A stretch of DNA of 64,000 nucleotides, from assembly GCA_026225945.1 (NCBI GenBank), contig JAMJFZ010001133.1, positions 3,244,501-3,308,500 of the forward strand, read 5' to 3'. A program made the position numbers and the translations under genes. The stretch's first letter is position 1. Each line of letters begins with the position of its first letter. The notes beneath the pieces were generated by a model. The model did not search any database and was not told the origin of the DNA. It saw only the letters and a program-made list of their open reading frames with translations. Below, one piece after another: positions 21,880 through 33,859 of the stretch. The stretch is from Cricetomys ansorgei. Taxonomy: Eukaryota > Chordata > Mammalia > Rodentia > Nesomyidae.

Positions 21880-23640
21880 TCAGAAACATGGATTTAACTT
21901 CCTTCAAATACCATGTTCCAACATGGCAGAAGTTTCATGGAGTTTTCATAAACTATAGGGCAAAAAGTCATAAATTGGGGTACTTTTCTAATAATAGGGA
22001 GAACCATCAGACAGGTGGGTTACCCCAAAGTGGGGGAAGTCCTTGATATCCACCCCACATGATGACATTTTTTTTTTTTTTTTTGCCTTTGGGTTGGTAG
22101 AAGCTCAAGGTTTGTACATCCCCAAAGGATTTAGCTAACGGTCATGAGGAGGAATACCAGGCGGATGATGAATGGCAAGGAAGGGGCTGAAGACAGTGTG
22201 AAGCAAGCTGACTCAGAACCAGCTCTGTGCAATGACAGAACTTCTAATCTGCCAATTGCCTTGCAAGTTCTTTAATCCAGATTTGGATTTGTTTGGGTAT
22301 GGGTTCAGTTTGTTCACAGACAAATTCAGTATGCTCCTGGAGTTCATGTGCTCTGAAAGGAGGAGAAGATGTGTATACATGTAGCAGAAAACAAATCTCT
22401 TCTTTGTGTTCTGCTACAGGGGTAGGGGTGTTGGACACAAAGAGATTTTGTAAGGAATAGGAACATCTAAAGGAGCAGTTGGCTAGGCTGTAATCTGATC
22501 ATTCTTGTTATAGTTATTATTACTTAGAACTAAGGCAGAAGGGCTCAGCAGAGACAAGAAAGAAGCTGATATGCTCTGAATTTTAACTGAGGAAATAGCC
22601 TAAACAACTCCCCTTATAAATCACATATAGGGGAGAAAGTTGACATAAAGGCCAGACGCCAGGGAGACTGCCTGCTGAGACTGTCTTTGTCTCAAAGGAC
22701 TGGGCAGGAAATTAGTCCCTTAGAATGAGGAACATGGGTTGCAAAATGCTAACCAGCTGTCTGGCAAAGAGCCAGTGGAGGCCAGAGGCAGCAGGTGTCT
22801 GGAATGATCTAGGAGGACCCGCTATGTGGCATGAGGTGCGTGAGGTGTAACTTTCCCTTTCATTCTGTGAATATATAATTAAATTCAAAATCATTCACTG
22901 TCAGTGCTTTTGGACTCGGAATTTGTGGTATATTTAGGGGTAGGCAGATGAAATACAGAGTCCAGCAGCAGGTAAACAGGATAGGAGCAGAGACTGTCCA
23001 ATGGTGCCAGGTCACACTCTGATGTCCACAAAAGAGTGTAAAATAAGGTGAAGTCAGTCTACCAGCTGTCTGAGTTGTAAGGCTGCCATCTGGCCTGCAG
23101 GTAGAAAGATAAAGCTTTGCAAATGCTGTCAGCTGAACTGGGCTCTGGCAGATATATCAGGGTGGACACTGGTTCATTCCAAAGCATCCAATACCCGAGA
23201 TGAGTGGTGAGAGACAGGTACAGAATGTCCATGACCTTGTGAGGGAATGTCTCAGCGATGGACAGGTCCACTCTAACTGTACCACTTAGGTGGGTAACGT
23301 AGCTTGGGGCTTCTGGGAGGAAGGAGTGACTCTCCTCCTACTGGGTGACAATGGCAACATGTTGAGCCTTCAATTGCTGGTGGCAGAGCACTAACAGCCC
23401 AGGAAAGTCAATCTTTCTTAGAGGGCAGATGGAGCAAGAGAAAAGTCCCGATTGTCTGCTGAGAGTGATAAAGAGGGAATCCTAGAAGTTCTGTGGAGTG
23501 AGAAGCAAAGGCAGGAGAGAAGGCTTCAGGTTTGCACAGCGGGCAGGCAGCCAGGGCTTCTCCACTGATAGTCCTTTCCACATGCCCTGGTCAGGTCTAC
23601 ACAGCATCTAAAAATTCCAGGAAAGTGTTGCGCTATTTTG
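21880..23640 (-). other. Unassigned block, possibly decayed retroelement interior
   Basis: A 1.7-kb stretch with somewhat higher GC and three successive minus-strand frames without domains that I can name (22244-22438, 22712-22894, 23059-23271; 60-70 codons each, separated by stops and frame changes). An A18 run on the minus strand (plus-strand T-run 22066-22084) interrupts it. The run of degraded same-strand frames resembles the interior of an old LTR element such as a MaLR, but I see no flanking LTRs, primer-binding site or conserved motif. It could equally be unique DNA. Confidence 0.25.
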
Positions 23641-25056
23641 GGAAAAAAAAGTTATTTTAGGTTCAGGCTTGTATTTAGTATTGGTTTTTAATTTTTATAA
23701 TTTAGAATATGTAGGGAAAATAGACTGGTTATGATTTACTTTTCTTAATGGTGACATAATTTGCTGTGTCTTAAGACATCACTGTCTCGGCAGCTGTGTT
23801 TGAGTTCGATTGCAGTTTTTTAAAAATCTGGAACTTTCTTTTGTAATGGGGGTGTTATGGGAAGATCTTCAGAAAGAATTATCCACAGCTTTGAATTCTG
23901 ACTTTAGTGATGCCATTGGCAAAATCTAGAGCTCATTTCTTCTCCTGTGTCTTAGAAATCCTTTCTGTGAAAACGACATGGTATCTTGTTCATCTTCTAA
24001 ACTTACTACACTTACCGGAATCTTGACCTATTGTTCAAAGAGAAAAAAAAACAATGCTCTGCCTTGTGGTGTTGTCAGAGAGAAATGACTGACCAATCTC
24101 AGTGAGGGGCTGGGTGAAGAGCGATTACTCTAGTGCTCAGGCCAAATTCTGTTTGGAATTTTGCATTCTAACGTCTTAGAACTTATACTAACTTTTAAAA
24201 CTGATCCCAATGAAGTGAGTATACCTTCTTCTTTGTTTTAATGGAGTGGTTTTTGCCTAGCTGGAATATAAATTCACTGACAAGAGGAAATTCTTTCTGG
24301 GTGTCATTTTCAGAAGAGTCATGGGAACACACTTTAACACGTGTCTGCCGTGTGACTGAATTAAGTGCTCAGCACACGTGAGTAGGAAGGCTCTGGTTTT
24401 TATGCTTGAAGTTATTTTTACTATATTTTAACATTATGAATTGGATTAAGCACTTATTGGAAGTTATTTAGTAGATAATAGTTGTATGAAGTCAGAGTAT
24501 TAAAATTAAATCATGTGTCTTTCTGCGAGGCAAATTCTAAGATAAAGGCAGACTTTGAAAACAGTATAAACTGCAGACCCCTTGTTAGCAAGAGGCTAAC
24601 AGCTACTTCTTCTCAATGAACATCTTTTGACTTTTAGTAAAGAACAAAATAAAATAAAATAAAAATACAATTTCCTCCATTGTTTCTAATGCTTATTACG
24701 GATATACTTAATTTAATTAGGTACTAGCATTACACTGGCACTAGGATTAAAAGGAATCAGAGAAGGAAACTATCAATTCAGCAAAATGGAGACTCTGCAC
24801 TTGTCTCATAATGGAGAGGGGACAGAAACAACCATAGAAACAATAACAATAGCAATAAAAACAACAAGGGAAAAAAATCCTGTGGTAATTTGACGGAGAC
24901 AAAACTATTTGAAATAAATGGCTCCACACACCTTATCGTGCCCTTTCTTGCAATAGGCCAAGAGCTGCTCTAAGCCAGAGAATGTGTGAATGACTATAAT
25001 TCTGAAGCATGTATGGGGAAGACACACATGCCTTTTTCCCTTTCTAGTTTTTATGA
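23641..25056. other. Unassigned AT-rich DNA
   Basis: No named repeat. Short (AAAAT)n at 24648-24667 and AAC-rich sequence at 24820-24870 only. Confidence 0.5.
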
Positions 25057-25092
25057 CAAGGTCCCTTAACCACTGAGCCATCTCTTTAGCCT
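25057..25092 (-). mobile_element. B2/B3 head fragment
   Basis: ttaaccactgagccatctct is the reverse of the tRNA-derived head shared by B2 and B3. Only about 35 bp remain, abutting the B4 to its right. Confidence 0.6.
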
Positions 25093-25308
25093 CAGCAGGG
25101 TCTCATGTAGTACAGGACGATTTCAGATTTGCTGCTTAGCTGAGGAGGACCTCGACTTCTCTTCTTGCTTCTACCTCCTGAGTGTTGGATTACCCAGCAT
25201 GCACCCCCACGCATGGCTTATTCATTATGTAGTGCTGCAGATCAGACTCAGGCATCCTGCATGCTAGGTAAACACTCTACCTATGGAGCTCCACCCTGAG
25301 CCCCAAGG
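25093..25308 (-). mobile_element. B4 SINE, reverse
   Basis: B1-type part in reverse (gggtctcatgtagtacagg, ctacctcctgagtgttggatta) followed by the ID-type head in reverse (gatcagactcaggcatcctg, catgctaggtaaacactctacc, ending ccctgagcccc). The B1-then-ID order on the plus strand is that of a reversed B4. Confidence 0.82.
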
Positions 25309-25940
25309 CATACGTCTTGAAGGCATACGAAACAGAGAATGTAATGAGATTCCACTAGGAAGGATTTGGGACCCAACTCCTCTTCATATTGGCATAAAAC
25401 CAGACACATAGCAGTGGGAGGGCCTCATAAACAAAATTCGCTGAAACGAGAGGGTGATAAAAGGCCTTTTTTGTTGCCTTTTTTGCAGAGATAAATTACA
25501 CACAGAGCTGCAGAAATCTTCCTCTCCAATTTCAGATTGAGTGTGCTTGTATAATAAACATTTCTGTAACATTTGGCTTCTTTAAGCTAGACAGCTCAAT
25601 TAGGGTTGTGCGATAAAATACAGCTTCTGTGTATGCTGTGAGCACTTAATGCAGCTGAGAGCCTGTTAGCAAGCATCTCACAGAAAATAGGTCTTGTCAA
25701 GCAGTTAAGGACGTCGAATGGACATCGAGTTTAATGGACATGCATGTACATATGCATCTGCACTTGTATTTAGACTTAGCGAAGTTCTTTTTGATTTTAC
25801 ATAATTTTCTCATTTATTCATGTTCTTTTTTTGTGAAAAAAATTCTTGTTCAGTATCTTTACTATTTACCTGAACATGATGGAAACACTTGGGAAAATTG
25901 TTACATGTAAGTGCAGATATGCAGAAGCCAGGAACTCTCT
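25309..25940. other. Unassigned DNA
   Basis: No named repeat. Positions 25560-25690 (gctcaattagggttgtgcg, gcacttaatgcagctgag) are complex and repeat-free, and could be part of a conserved element. Confidence 0.4.
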
Positions 25941-26179
25941 TTTTATTTTAAAGAGTTATCTATTTTTATTTTATATCCATGAATGTTTTGCCTGCATGCA
26001 TGTATGTGTGTATGCTCACTTCATATGTGCCTGGTGACCTTGTAGGTCTGAAGAAGGTGTCACATCTCCTGAAACTGGAATTATAGATGGTAAGCTGCTA
26101 TGTGGATGTTGAGAACCAAACCCAGATGCTCTGCAAGAGCAGCAAATGCCCTTGACTGCTGAGCCATCTCTCCAGCCCC
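25941..26179 (-). mobile_element. B3 SINE, reverse
   Basis: T/A-rich tail, then gttttgcctgcatgcatgta, catctcctgaaactggaatta, agagcagcaaatgcccttgac and gagccatctctccagcccc. Flanks read ggaactctcttttta (left) and aggagctcttcttta (right), a plausible degenerate target duplication. Confidence 0.88.
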
Positions 26180-26204
26180 AGGAGCTCTTCTTTAAAATAG
26201 TGTA

Positions 26205-26545
26205 TGTTCCTTGCACAAAGCAACGGGTTTCTGAATAGCATCCTTGTTTAGGTTATCATGTGCTTTGACCATCTGCACTCCACCTTGCCCTTTTCTGTTC
26301 CTCGAACCACTCCCCCCAGCTAGTGCCTTCCTCTTCTCCAATAGACCCATCCATGTGTTAGATAAAACAAGACATACATCTGGCGTATATATTCACTTAT
26401 TTCACTTCGCATGATAATCTCTAACTCCATATATTTTGTTCTTTTGAACAGCTTGACAAAACACTATTGTGTATGTATACTACTTTTTCTTTATCTATTC
26501 ATGCGGTGATGAAAACTTTGCTTGATTCCATAACTTTGAAGCCAG
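26205..26545 (-). mobile_element. L1 3' end, reverse
   Basis: The plus strand reads the reverse of an L1 3' end: tcacttatttcacttcgcatg, aatctctaactccatatatt, ttgtgtatgtatactac, ttctttatctattcatgcgg, cttgattccataactttg. The B3 lies immediately to its left, so one may have inserted beside or into the other. Confidence 0.75.
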
Positions 26546-26670
26546 GAACTCCATAGACTTAAAAAGAGCATGTGAGCTGAGGGCAGAAGGAACAAGGATG
26601 TGTGACTTAGAGGTGCTTTGTTTGACTGATTTGTACAGTTCTTTTCTTTGGGAAACACATGTTTCCATGT

Positions 26671-27016
26671 TTGAGAAGGAAAGGGTTTATTTGACTTAGG
26701 CTTCCACATCCTTGTTCATCATTGAAGGATGTCAGGACAGGAACTCAAATAGGGTAAGAACCTGGAGGCAGGAGCTGATGCAGAGGCCATGGAGGGGTGC
26801 TGCTTACTGGCTTATACCCCATGATTTGCTCAGCCTGCTTTCTTAAAGAACCCAGGACCACCAGCCCAGGGTGACCCACCCACATTAATCACTAATTTAA
26901 AAAATGCCCTAGAGGCTTGCTTACAGTCAGAACTTATGGAGTCATTTTCTCAATAGAGGCTACCTCCTCTCCAATGACCCTAGCTTGTGACAAGTTGACA
27001 TAAAACTAGCCAGCAC
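26671..27016 (-). mobile_element. LTR-like rodent repeat (MaLR-type), reverse
   Basis: The same antisense family as at 4812-5197 and better preserved: aaagggtttatttgactta, catccttgttcatcattga, gaggcaggagctgatgcag, cttactggcttatacccc, acccaggaccaccagccc, gcttgtgacaagttgacata, ending aaactagccagcac. The expected 5' lead ('ttctattgctgtgat') is missing. Confidence 0.7.
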
Positions 27017-29239
27017 AAGGGCAGACTTCCCACTTACAGGCCAGAGGCATTCTTGTGATTTATCTATTTGACTGTAACTTAGCTGAACTTTACCATTTTA
27101 TGACCTCAACTTCTGTGACAAATGATGTTCACTTGTGTACCAATTCTTTCCTTTTCTCCATCTGCTCCCCCTGTCCTGTTCTGTGCCCTCTGCTCTGCCC
27201 CCAGAAGTCTTTCCCTAGACTCTGCTTTGCTCTATTTCTACTTCTCTTATAACACACCAATTTCTGATAATAGTATTGCTGGTTATATGGCGGTCTCCTC
27301 GCCCTGATTCTGCGTCATGCTTGGGACTCATGTGGTTTATCCCACTCTCATTTTTTTTTTCATTTACTCAGTGCATATTTAAAAACAAGCCTTGCCTTCC
27401 AAGAACAATGATAATAGTTTTTTTTAAGTCATAAAATGCTTTTTATACATATAATTCGAGTGTCTATAATATTGTTGCAAGGAGGAATGGGTCATGGTAG
27501 CCAGAATACAAAATTGTGTAACAGTGTGTTCAGCCCTGCAGAGAGAGAACAGACACCATCTAGCTTAAGAGAACAGCTTCACGGAATGAACACAGAAAGT
27601 TCCAGAACCTCAAGAGGTGAAAGATTCATTTTTAATGCCACAAAGATGTTTCATCACTGTAGATGAGCCGGATGCATTTTTCCTTTCCTGGATTTGTTTG
27701 TCTTCATGCAGAGGAGGCAGGAGAAAGTACCTGACTCTTTCACGTGTTTCGCAGGCCTGTTTACCCGCCTTCAGATCCACTAGACGAGTGGGACTGTGGG
27801 GAATTCCTCGTTTGCACTTCTAATTGTTTCCTTAAATGCGACAGTAAAAATTCATTCAGAAAACTGCAGCAGATTTAGGAGATAAAATAAGGCCTCAGAC
27901 GGCTGTTAGTAATACAAATAACTTGAAATGTTTTTGCCAACTGCATGTCAGCCGCAATTAACAATACGATGTTTATTTTGGTGAGGATGGATACCCAGTG
28001 TAGGCAGTCTCTCCCTGTACATCAACAGTTCTTTTGTAATGTCTTCCTAATTGAAACAGCCTGTCTGGGAGAAGGCAGATGGGAGTACAGGAAGTGTCCA
28101 CGGTGCAACCATCTCTGTGCAGAGAACTCACAGATGCTGGTTCATCCTGGCCTGTAAGCCAGGGATGCCCGTTGGTGGAGGGGAGTGACATTTGTCCAGG
28201 AGTTTGGGTTGCAGATACCACATATTAACTTTTTGCCAGATTGTAGCAATTTTGACATTGCCTGATTCATATGCAGTGCGATTGTGTGAAGGTTTTGAAC
28301 AAATATTGATTTGTGAGACTCAGATGAGTGTCATGATTCCCATTTTAGTATTCCCCTTTCTCACTCAGTATAATTTTTTCTACCCTCTTGAGAAAAAGTA
28401 AATAAGGTATGGGAATGTTGGCACACTCAGAGGAAGCTAGACTAATGTTTTCTTCTGTACCAGAATGTTTTCTGGTGTGTGTCAAAATTGCTTGTGTGCT
28501 CTAGTGCCTGATTCCTGATGCTTCCGAGCTTTGCATTTGGTTTCAGCAAGAAAGCAGCATTTGCAGACTTATTGGAACGGATTTCAAGACCAGCCAGTTA
28601 GTCCAATATTAATCTGTCACTCTTCTCTTGCCCTGCTGCTGTAATGCTAATCATGAACTATGACTGAACTGGCAACATTAGTTTTCTGAAGAGGCATGAC
28701 TTAATGATAATGATTTTTATCTGTTTTAGGGATGTTCTTGTTTCTATATTCAGTCATCCCGATGACTTTGTTATTGCAATAAACATTGAGTGGTGCTATA
28801 TCGGGAATATTACATAACAAGCACATTTTAATTTGACTGAAAATTACGGAAGCTAGTGCCGTCATGGAAAAGAACTACCTTACTGCCATGTTAAAGACAC
28901 TGAGGAATGTCTTCCATGCGAGATTTATAAACAGAAACATCGCTTCTATCAGTCAATAAGGGTGTTGGCTACAAATAACATAAACCCTACTACAACATTC
29001 AGATCTGCTTTGTCATTCTTTGTGTATAGAATGGCAGTGTTTTTGTGGAAGTGGGTAGTGCATCTTCAGGATACTGTTGGAGTCCAGGCTGGAGGAGGGA
29101 AGGGAGCACAGAGAACAGTGAATGTAGGGGGAAGCCATCTTTCCCAGAATTACCAGGTTATACTTTATTGACCCATAGACACTCCTGCTGCTCAGGAATC
29201 TGGGGAATTATCACATCAAGTTAGAGTCAATCTCATATT
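27017..29239. other. Repeat-poor block with enhancer-like subregions
   Basis: No named repeat in 2.2 kb. The subregions 27870-27990 and 28560-28960 are complex, AT-moderate and dense in TAAT/ATTA words (gtaatgctaatcatga at 28641, ttaatgataatgat at 28701). There is also a perfect 12-bp palindrome ttattgcaataa at 28771-28782, a C/EBP-like TTGCAA core. They are candidate conserved non-coding DNA. Short opposing frames (70-82 codons) near 28 kb lack domains. Confidence 0.35.
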
Positions 29240-29490
29240 TCCCTCTCCTTCTCTCTGTCTCTCTGTCGCCTCTGTCTCTCTCTCTTTCTCTCTCTCTCTC
29301 CATAAGTGTGTGCACATGGAGATCAGAGGTGGAGGTCAGAGGTTAACCTTGGGTGTCTTCCCCAGTCCACCCTGTTTTGACACAGGGTTTTTCTAGAGTT
29401 ACAAGTGTGAGCCTCCACCCTTGAGTTTTTAAAAATGTGAGTTCTGGGGATTGACTTCAGATGTTCATACTTGTGAAGCTCGCACCCAAT
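29240..29490 (-). mobile_element. B4 SINE, reverse, with CT-rich lead
   Basis: CT-rich run 29240-29301 (imperfect), then gtgtgtgcacatggagatcag, ggtcagaggttaaccttgggtgtc, ttgacacagggtttttct and the head region ttctggggattgacttcag. The body is shortened compared with other B4A copies here. Confidence 0.75.
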
Positions 29491-30608
29491 TCTCAGATCT
29501 TGATTCTGCATCAAGCAGAGAGAAATTAAGATGATTCAGAGCCATTCGACAGTAACTGTTCCACTTGCACATGATTTTGAAATGAATGGGGTCGGTGACT
29601 GTTTCAGAAGTTTCACTCTGGTGGGCTGAGCATCCCCAGAGAGCGGACTAGGCTGGGGAACCCAGGAAAGAACTAGAAACTGGAGCAGGTGATATTTATA
29701 GTTTTCCCAGATCAGTTAGCTTAGAAGTCAAAGAAACGGAGAGAAGGACATTGGAGACAAATACGACTTCTTTATTTCCGATCTTTTTTTTCTTTTTATG
29801 CACTTTAACCTTATCCTTGCTATGGTGAAACCTAGAAAAGTCACCCCACTGCCTGTGACCTGCCCATGGAGACAGGTGCTTGAAGATGACAGATAGTTTC
29901 CAGACAAGAAATGCCCAGACTCATAACCTTCTGTAGAAGAAAGAAAAGGAAAGAAAGCTATAGGGAGAAAACAAATCGAAAACCTTGAAATGCCAGCAAA
30001 TAAGACTTGCCCAGAAACTGATGTTCATAAACTTTTGCCTGATTTTATTTTCCATGTTTATTATTTCACTAAGATTACAGAGTCTTTGACATGAAGTTTT
30101 GTATTCCTAAGTGGTGTCCAAGGGAGTGGTGGGTATGTGATCAACGACTTTAGGTAAAAGTCATTCATTGGTTTCACAACAGACTTTCATGGCTGATTTT
30201 TTGTTTTGACAAATACATAAATTAAACCATCAAAGCTTACCTAGATTTGTCTGGATTTGCCATGAACTTTACAATGTCATCAGCATACATGGTAATACAT
30301 ATTGCTTAGACTTGAAAGTAACCGTCCCCATTTCCCATGAGGATTGGATAACCACAGTTAATGGTGTTAATGCACAAGTAAACAGCCGAGGATCAGAGCT
30401 CCACCGCCACTCTGTAGCTTCAAGAAGCGCGCTGGTGTGTGTAGAATATTTTTATGAGTTATAAATAGAGAAATATCAACTGCTAATTCTTATTTTAAAT
30501 CAAGGCGTTTCAGTAAAGCATAAAATATGTTTTTATAGGTGAGTTAAACATTTGTGTTTGGTAAAATCATAATTAGAGTTAGTACAGCACATACATATAT
30601 ACATATAC
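29491..30608. other. Unassigned DNA
   Basis: No named repeat. The block 30360-30530 is complex and repeat-free with two CpGs (agaagcgcgctgg), which is mildly element-like. No gene. Confidence 0.45.
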
Positions 30609-30650
30609 ATACACATACACACACACACATATGCTTTTTTCAAGACAGAG

Positions 30651-30688
<38 letters not shown>

Positions 30689-30696
30689 TATATATG
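30609..30696. repeat. CA microsatellite containing a duplicated B1 tail
   Basis: CA runs at 30609-30630 and 30654-30681 flank the words ttttttcaagacagagttt (30636-30653). The same B1-tail word recurs as tttttcaaggcagagttt at the start of the full B1 (from ~30698). The microsatellite plus B1 end were therefore duplicated together, about 65 bp apart. Confidence 0.8.
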
Positions 30697-30842
30697 ATTT
30701 TTCAAGGCAGAGTTTCTCTATTGTAACTCTGGCTGTCCTGGAACTCAGTCTGTAGAACTGGCTGGCCTTGAACTCACAGAGATCTGCCTGCCTCTGCCTC
30801 CTGAGTGCTGGGACTAATGTGGTGAGCCACCATCCCCCAGCT
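30697..30842 (-). mobile_element. B1 SINE
   Basis: Full-length reverse B1: tttcaaggcagagtttctct, gtcctggaactcagtctg, ctggccttgaactcacagag, atctgcctgcctctgcctcc, tgagtgctgggactaa, ccaccatcccccagct. Confidence 0.93.
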
Positions 30843-31000
30843 AAGCATAACATATTTTGAATGGCCACAACACCTCAAATAAACCATGGCTATAATTTTG
30901 ACATTTAAGATTTAGTTTATTGTCATTTAAATTGTCAATTTGTTCCTATAATGTGGATAGAATAATGATGACAGGGTTATATGTGAAATAAAGATGTCCC

Positions 31001-31205
31001 GGGGCTAGCAGGATGGCTCAGCTGCTAATAGGGCATACTGCTCTCACAGAGGACTCAAATTCTGTTCCCAGAACCCACCTTGGACAGCTTACAATCTCTT
31101 TTAACTCTAGTTTTAAAGGACCAGACACTGTCTGGGCACCTGTACTCTCGTGTATATGCCCCCTACCTCAATATATATAATTAAAATAATATATACCTAA
31201 AACAT
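31001..31205 (+). mobile_element. B3-like SINE
   Basis: Head ggggctagcaggatggctcag, then cacagaggactcaaattc, gttcccagaacccacc and tacaatctcttttaactc. It ends in an AT-rich tail. Diverged but full length. Confidence 0.82.
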
Positions 31206-31209
31206 GTCT

Positions 31210-31601
31210 AAGTATATGAGCTAATTTTTATGTCAACTTGACACAAGCTAGGGTCATCTGGAAAGAAAGAATCTTAATCAAGGAAATGCATCCATAGGAT
31301 TGGCCTATAGCAAGTCTGAAGGGCATTTTCTGGATTGATGATTAATGTGGGAGGGAGGGCCCAGCCCATTGTCTGGGGTGTCACTTCTAGGCAGGTGGTT
31401 CAAAATAAGAAAGCAGGCTGAGAAAGCCATCAGCAGCAAGTCAGTAATCAGCATTTCTCCAAGGACTCTGCATCAGTTGCTTCCCACAGTTGCTTTGAGT
31501 TCCTGCTTTGACCTCCCTGGATGATAGGCTACATGGTGAAACGAACCCTTTCTTTTTTTATCATGGTGTTTTATCCCAGCAAATAGAAACTGACTAAGAC
31601 A
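31210..31601 (+). mobile_element. LTR-like rodent repeat (MaLR-type)
   Basis: Sense copy: tatgtcaacttgacacaagc, tcatctggaaagaaag, ttaatgtgggagggagggcc, gtgtcacttctaggcaggtgg, aagaaagcaggctgag, caaatagaaactgactaagaca. The closing motif resembles the 3' end of MaLR LTRs. It is nearly full length (~390 bp), and the exact family name is uncertain. Confidence 0.72.
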
Positions 31602-31902
31602 CTAGATTAAGCTGTGACAAGTTGGTCAGCAAAACTCTTGTCACTTGCTAGTGCCTGACTTGCCCTGAGCCCCATGCTCTGTGCAGGGAACCTGATCTGA
31701 TAAGTAAGGTTCTACTTATAGAGAATGAGTAGAGTGCCAAGAATACACAGCTGCTCAACTTCGCTGAAAGGATCATACATGGGCAAAGCAACTGACTGCT
31801 TACTTGCTGTGCTCAGCCGTATAGGTATTTTGATGTTGAAAAAGCTACTTAGAGATTTTTTATTGTTTTGAACTTCACCTTATAGATGAATAGATATTAA
31901 TA

Positions 31903-32093
31903 CATTTTTTAATTTTTTAAAAGAAAATTTAGTTTATGTTTGTGTTTTGCCTGCATGCATGACTGTGTGAAGGTGTCAAATTCCCTGGAACTGGAGTTAC
32001 AGACAATTGTGAGCTGGCATGTGGGTGCTGGGAATTGTACTCAGGTCCTCTGGAAGAGCAGCCAGTGTTCTTCTGAGCCATCACTCCAGCCCC
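31903..32093 (-). mobile_element. B3 SINE, reverse, with target duplication
   Basis: gttttgcctgcatgcatgac, ccctggaactggagttacag, catgtgggtgctgggaattg, ctctggaagagcagccagtg, catcactccagccc. Flanking tagatatta occurs at 31891-31899 and again at 32094-32102, the target-site duplication. About 15 bp near the head are deleted. Confidence 0.9.
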
Positions 32094-32870
32094 TAGATAT
32101 TAGTTTCTAATCAACAGCATGCCAGGCATTTTCTTTATGGACAATTATCAGTAGGTCATATTTTAGAGATAACAATGACTCATCTATCAGAATAGGGTTA
32201 GCCGTCCTGTCCAGTATCTATTCTTCAAACCCTCTGCTTCCAAGGACCTTCAGGACTAGCCATGGAGATGACCTCTTAGTCCTTGTGAGCCTCCTTGATA
32301 ACTGTGTTTTTGTGTGCTTGAGACCTTGGGCTACCCAAGATAGTTTATACGCACAGATGGTTTTGAGAGAATATCTCCTCTTATTGTATACCTGAATAGC
32401 TGTGCTGTCTTTTATCATTCTGATCTCTAGGGCCTATATTCTGAGTAGCTGAAGTTAGTCTAACAGGGACTTCAGTGGAAATGAAATTTTGTAGGGACCT
32501 TGGACTTTGTTTTTGCTTTTGCTTTTTTTTTTTGGAAAGCTGCCTATAGTAGGTTCATTGACATTTTATTTTATTTTTTTTTGCATTTCTGCAGTTTCTG
32601 CAACTTTGTAGGTATCTCAAACATGAGATCTGTTGGTGGGCATCACAGCCTTTTGTTCTTTCAGTAATTCCAATGGTTGTAAATCAATCTATTGCTGTGT
32701 ATGAAATTCCAATTTGAAATATATGCTTTTCTGACTGAATATGGGACTGAGAGAGTGTTTGATGCCAGTAGTGGTTCCATGGATCAAAACATCACCACGA
32801 CAATAGTCTTAGAAAGAAGAAAACAAAACCACCCCTCTTTCTTACTTTCTGCCTGGAGAGAAATTGTGGA
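32094..32870. other. Unassigned DNA
   Basis: No named repeat apart from T-rich runs at 32520-32590. Part of the right end may already be 5' L1 sequence. Confidence 0.4.
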
Positions 32871-33653
32871 CCAGGTTACAGCACGAAACTCCAAACAGAA
32901 GACAGAAATTTCACTAGATTGAGGAGACAGTTATTGAAGGTCAGTAGATTAAGGAAAGTAGGAATTTGAAGTAACATTCTAGAGAAAAGGGAATTAGATA
33001 TAGATGGAGATCCAGAATTATATGAGGAAACTTTCACAGGTCTTTGCTTGAATACTAAGTCTTTTTTCATAGTGTGAGACTCTATTACGTTGGGCAGTGA
33101 GAAAACAACAGAAAGTTCTAAGTGGCAGATTCCACAGAGCTCACATAGGATGTATGATAGTTTGTGTTTTGAAAAATGACAGTAGAAAGACTTTTCCTAA
33201 CAGTCAAAGGATTCATTTTGAAAGCAAGGATTAAAAGGATTGGATCAGATTGATAGAAAAACATCTTGAAAAAGTAGGACTCAATACTCTTTAAAGAGAA
33301 TCAACAACATCCAGGTCCTGGAATACCTAGTAATCATGTCTGGCATTCGGTAAAAACTACCAGTCATGTGAAGAAGCAGTACAATGGAGAAAAGGAAATA
33401 GTAGAAACTTCTTTTGAAGTAGTAGAGAATATTAAGATTCAGACAAGAATGTGAAAACAAGCATTAGAGTTGTTTTCAAGGATTTAAACAGAAACAGAAA
33501 CTATTATGAGAGAAATGGAAGATATAAAAATATAATACAAAAAATAAAGATTTAAGAAAATCCTGCAAGGCCTGAAGTGAAAAGACAGTATAGAATTAAA
33601 AATCAGAGAATTTACAGGCAGAATAACCCCAACCCAAGAAACAAAGAAAATAC

Positions 33654-33824
33654 TGTGATGGTTTGAATGAGAATGGCCACTGCAGGCTTATTTATATATT
33701 TAAAGACTTAGTCCCCAGTTGGTGGAACTGTTTAGAAAGGATTAGGAGGTATGGCCTTATTGGAGGAGGTATGTTATTGGGGGGTGGACTTTGAGGTTTA
33801 ATAAGCTCATGCCATTCAGTTAGT

Positions 33825-33859
<35 letters not shown>

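Noticed and set aside
22066..22084. T18 run as the tail of a processed pseudogene
   Set aside because: No coding-like sequence that I recognise lies on the expected side and no matching target duplication was found.
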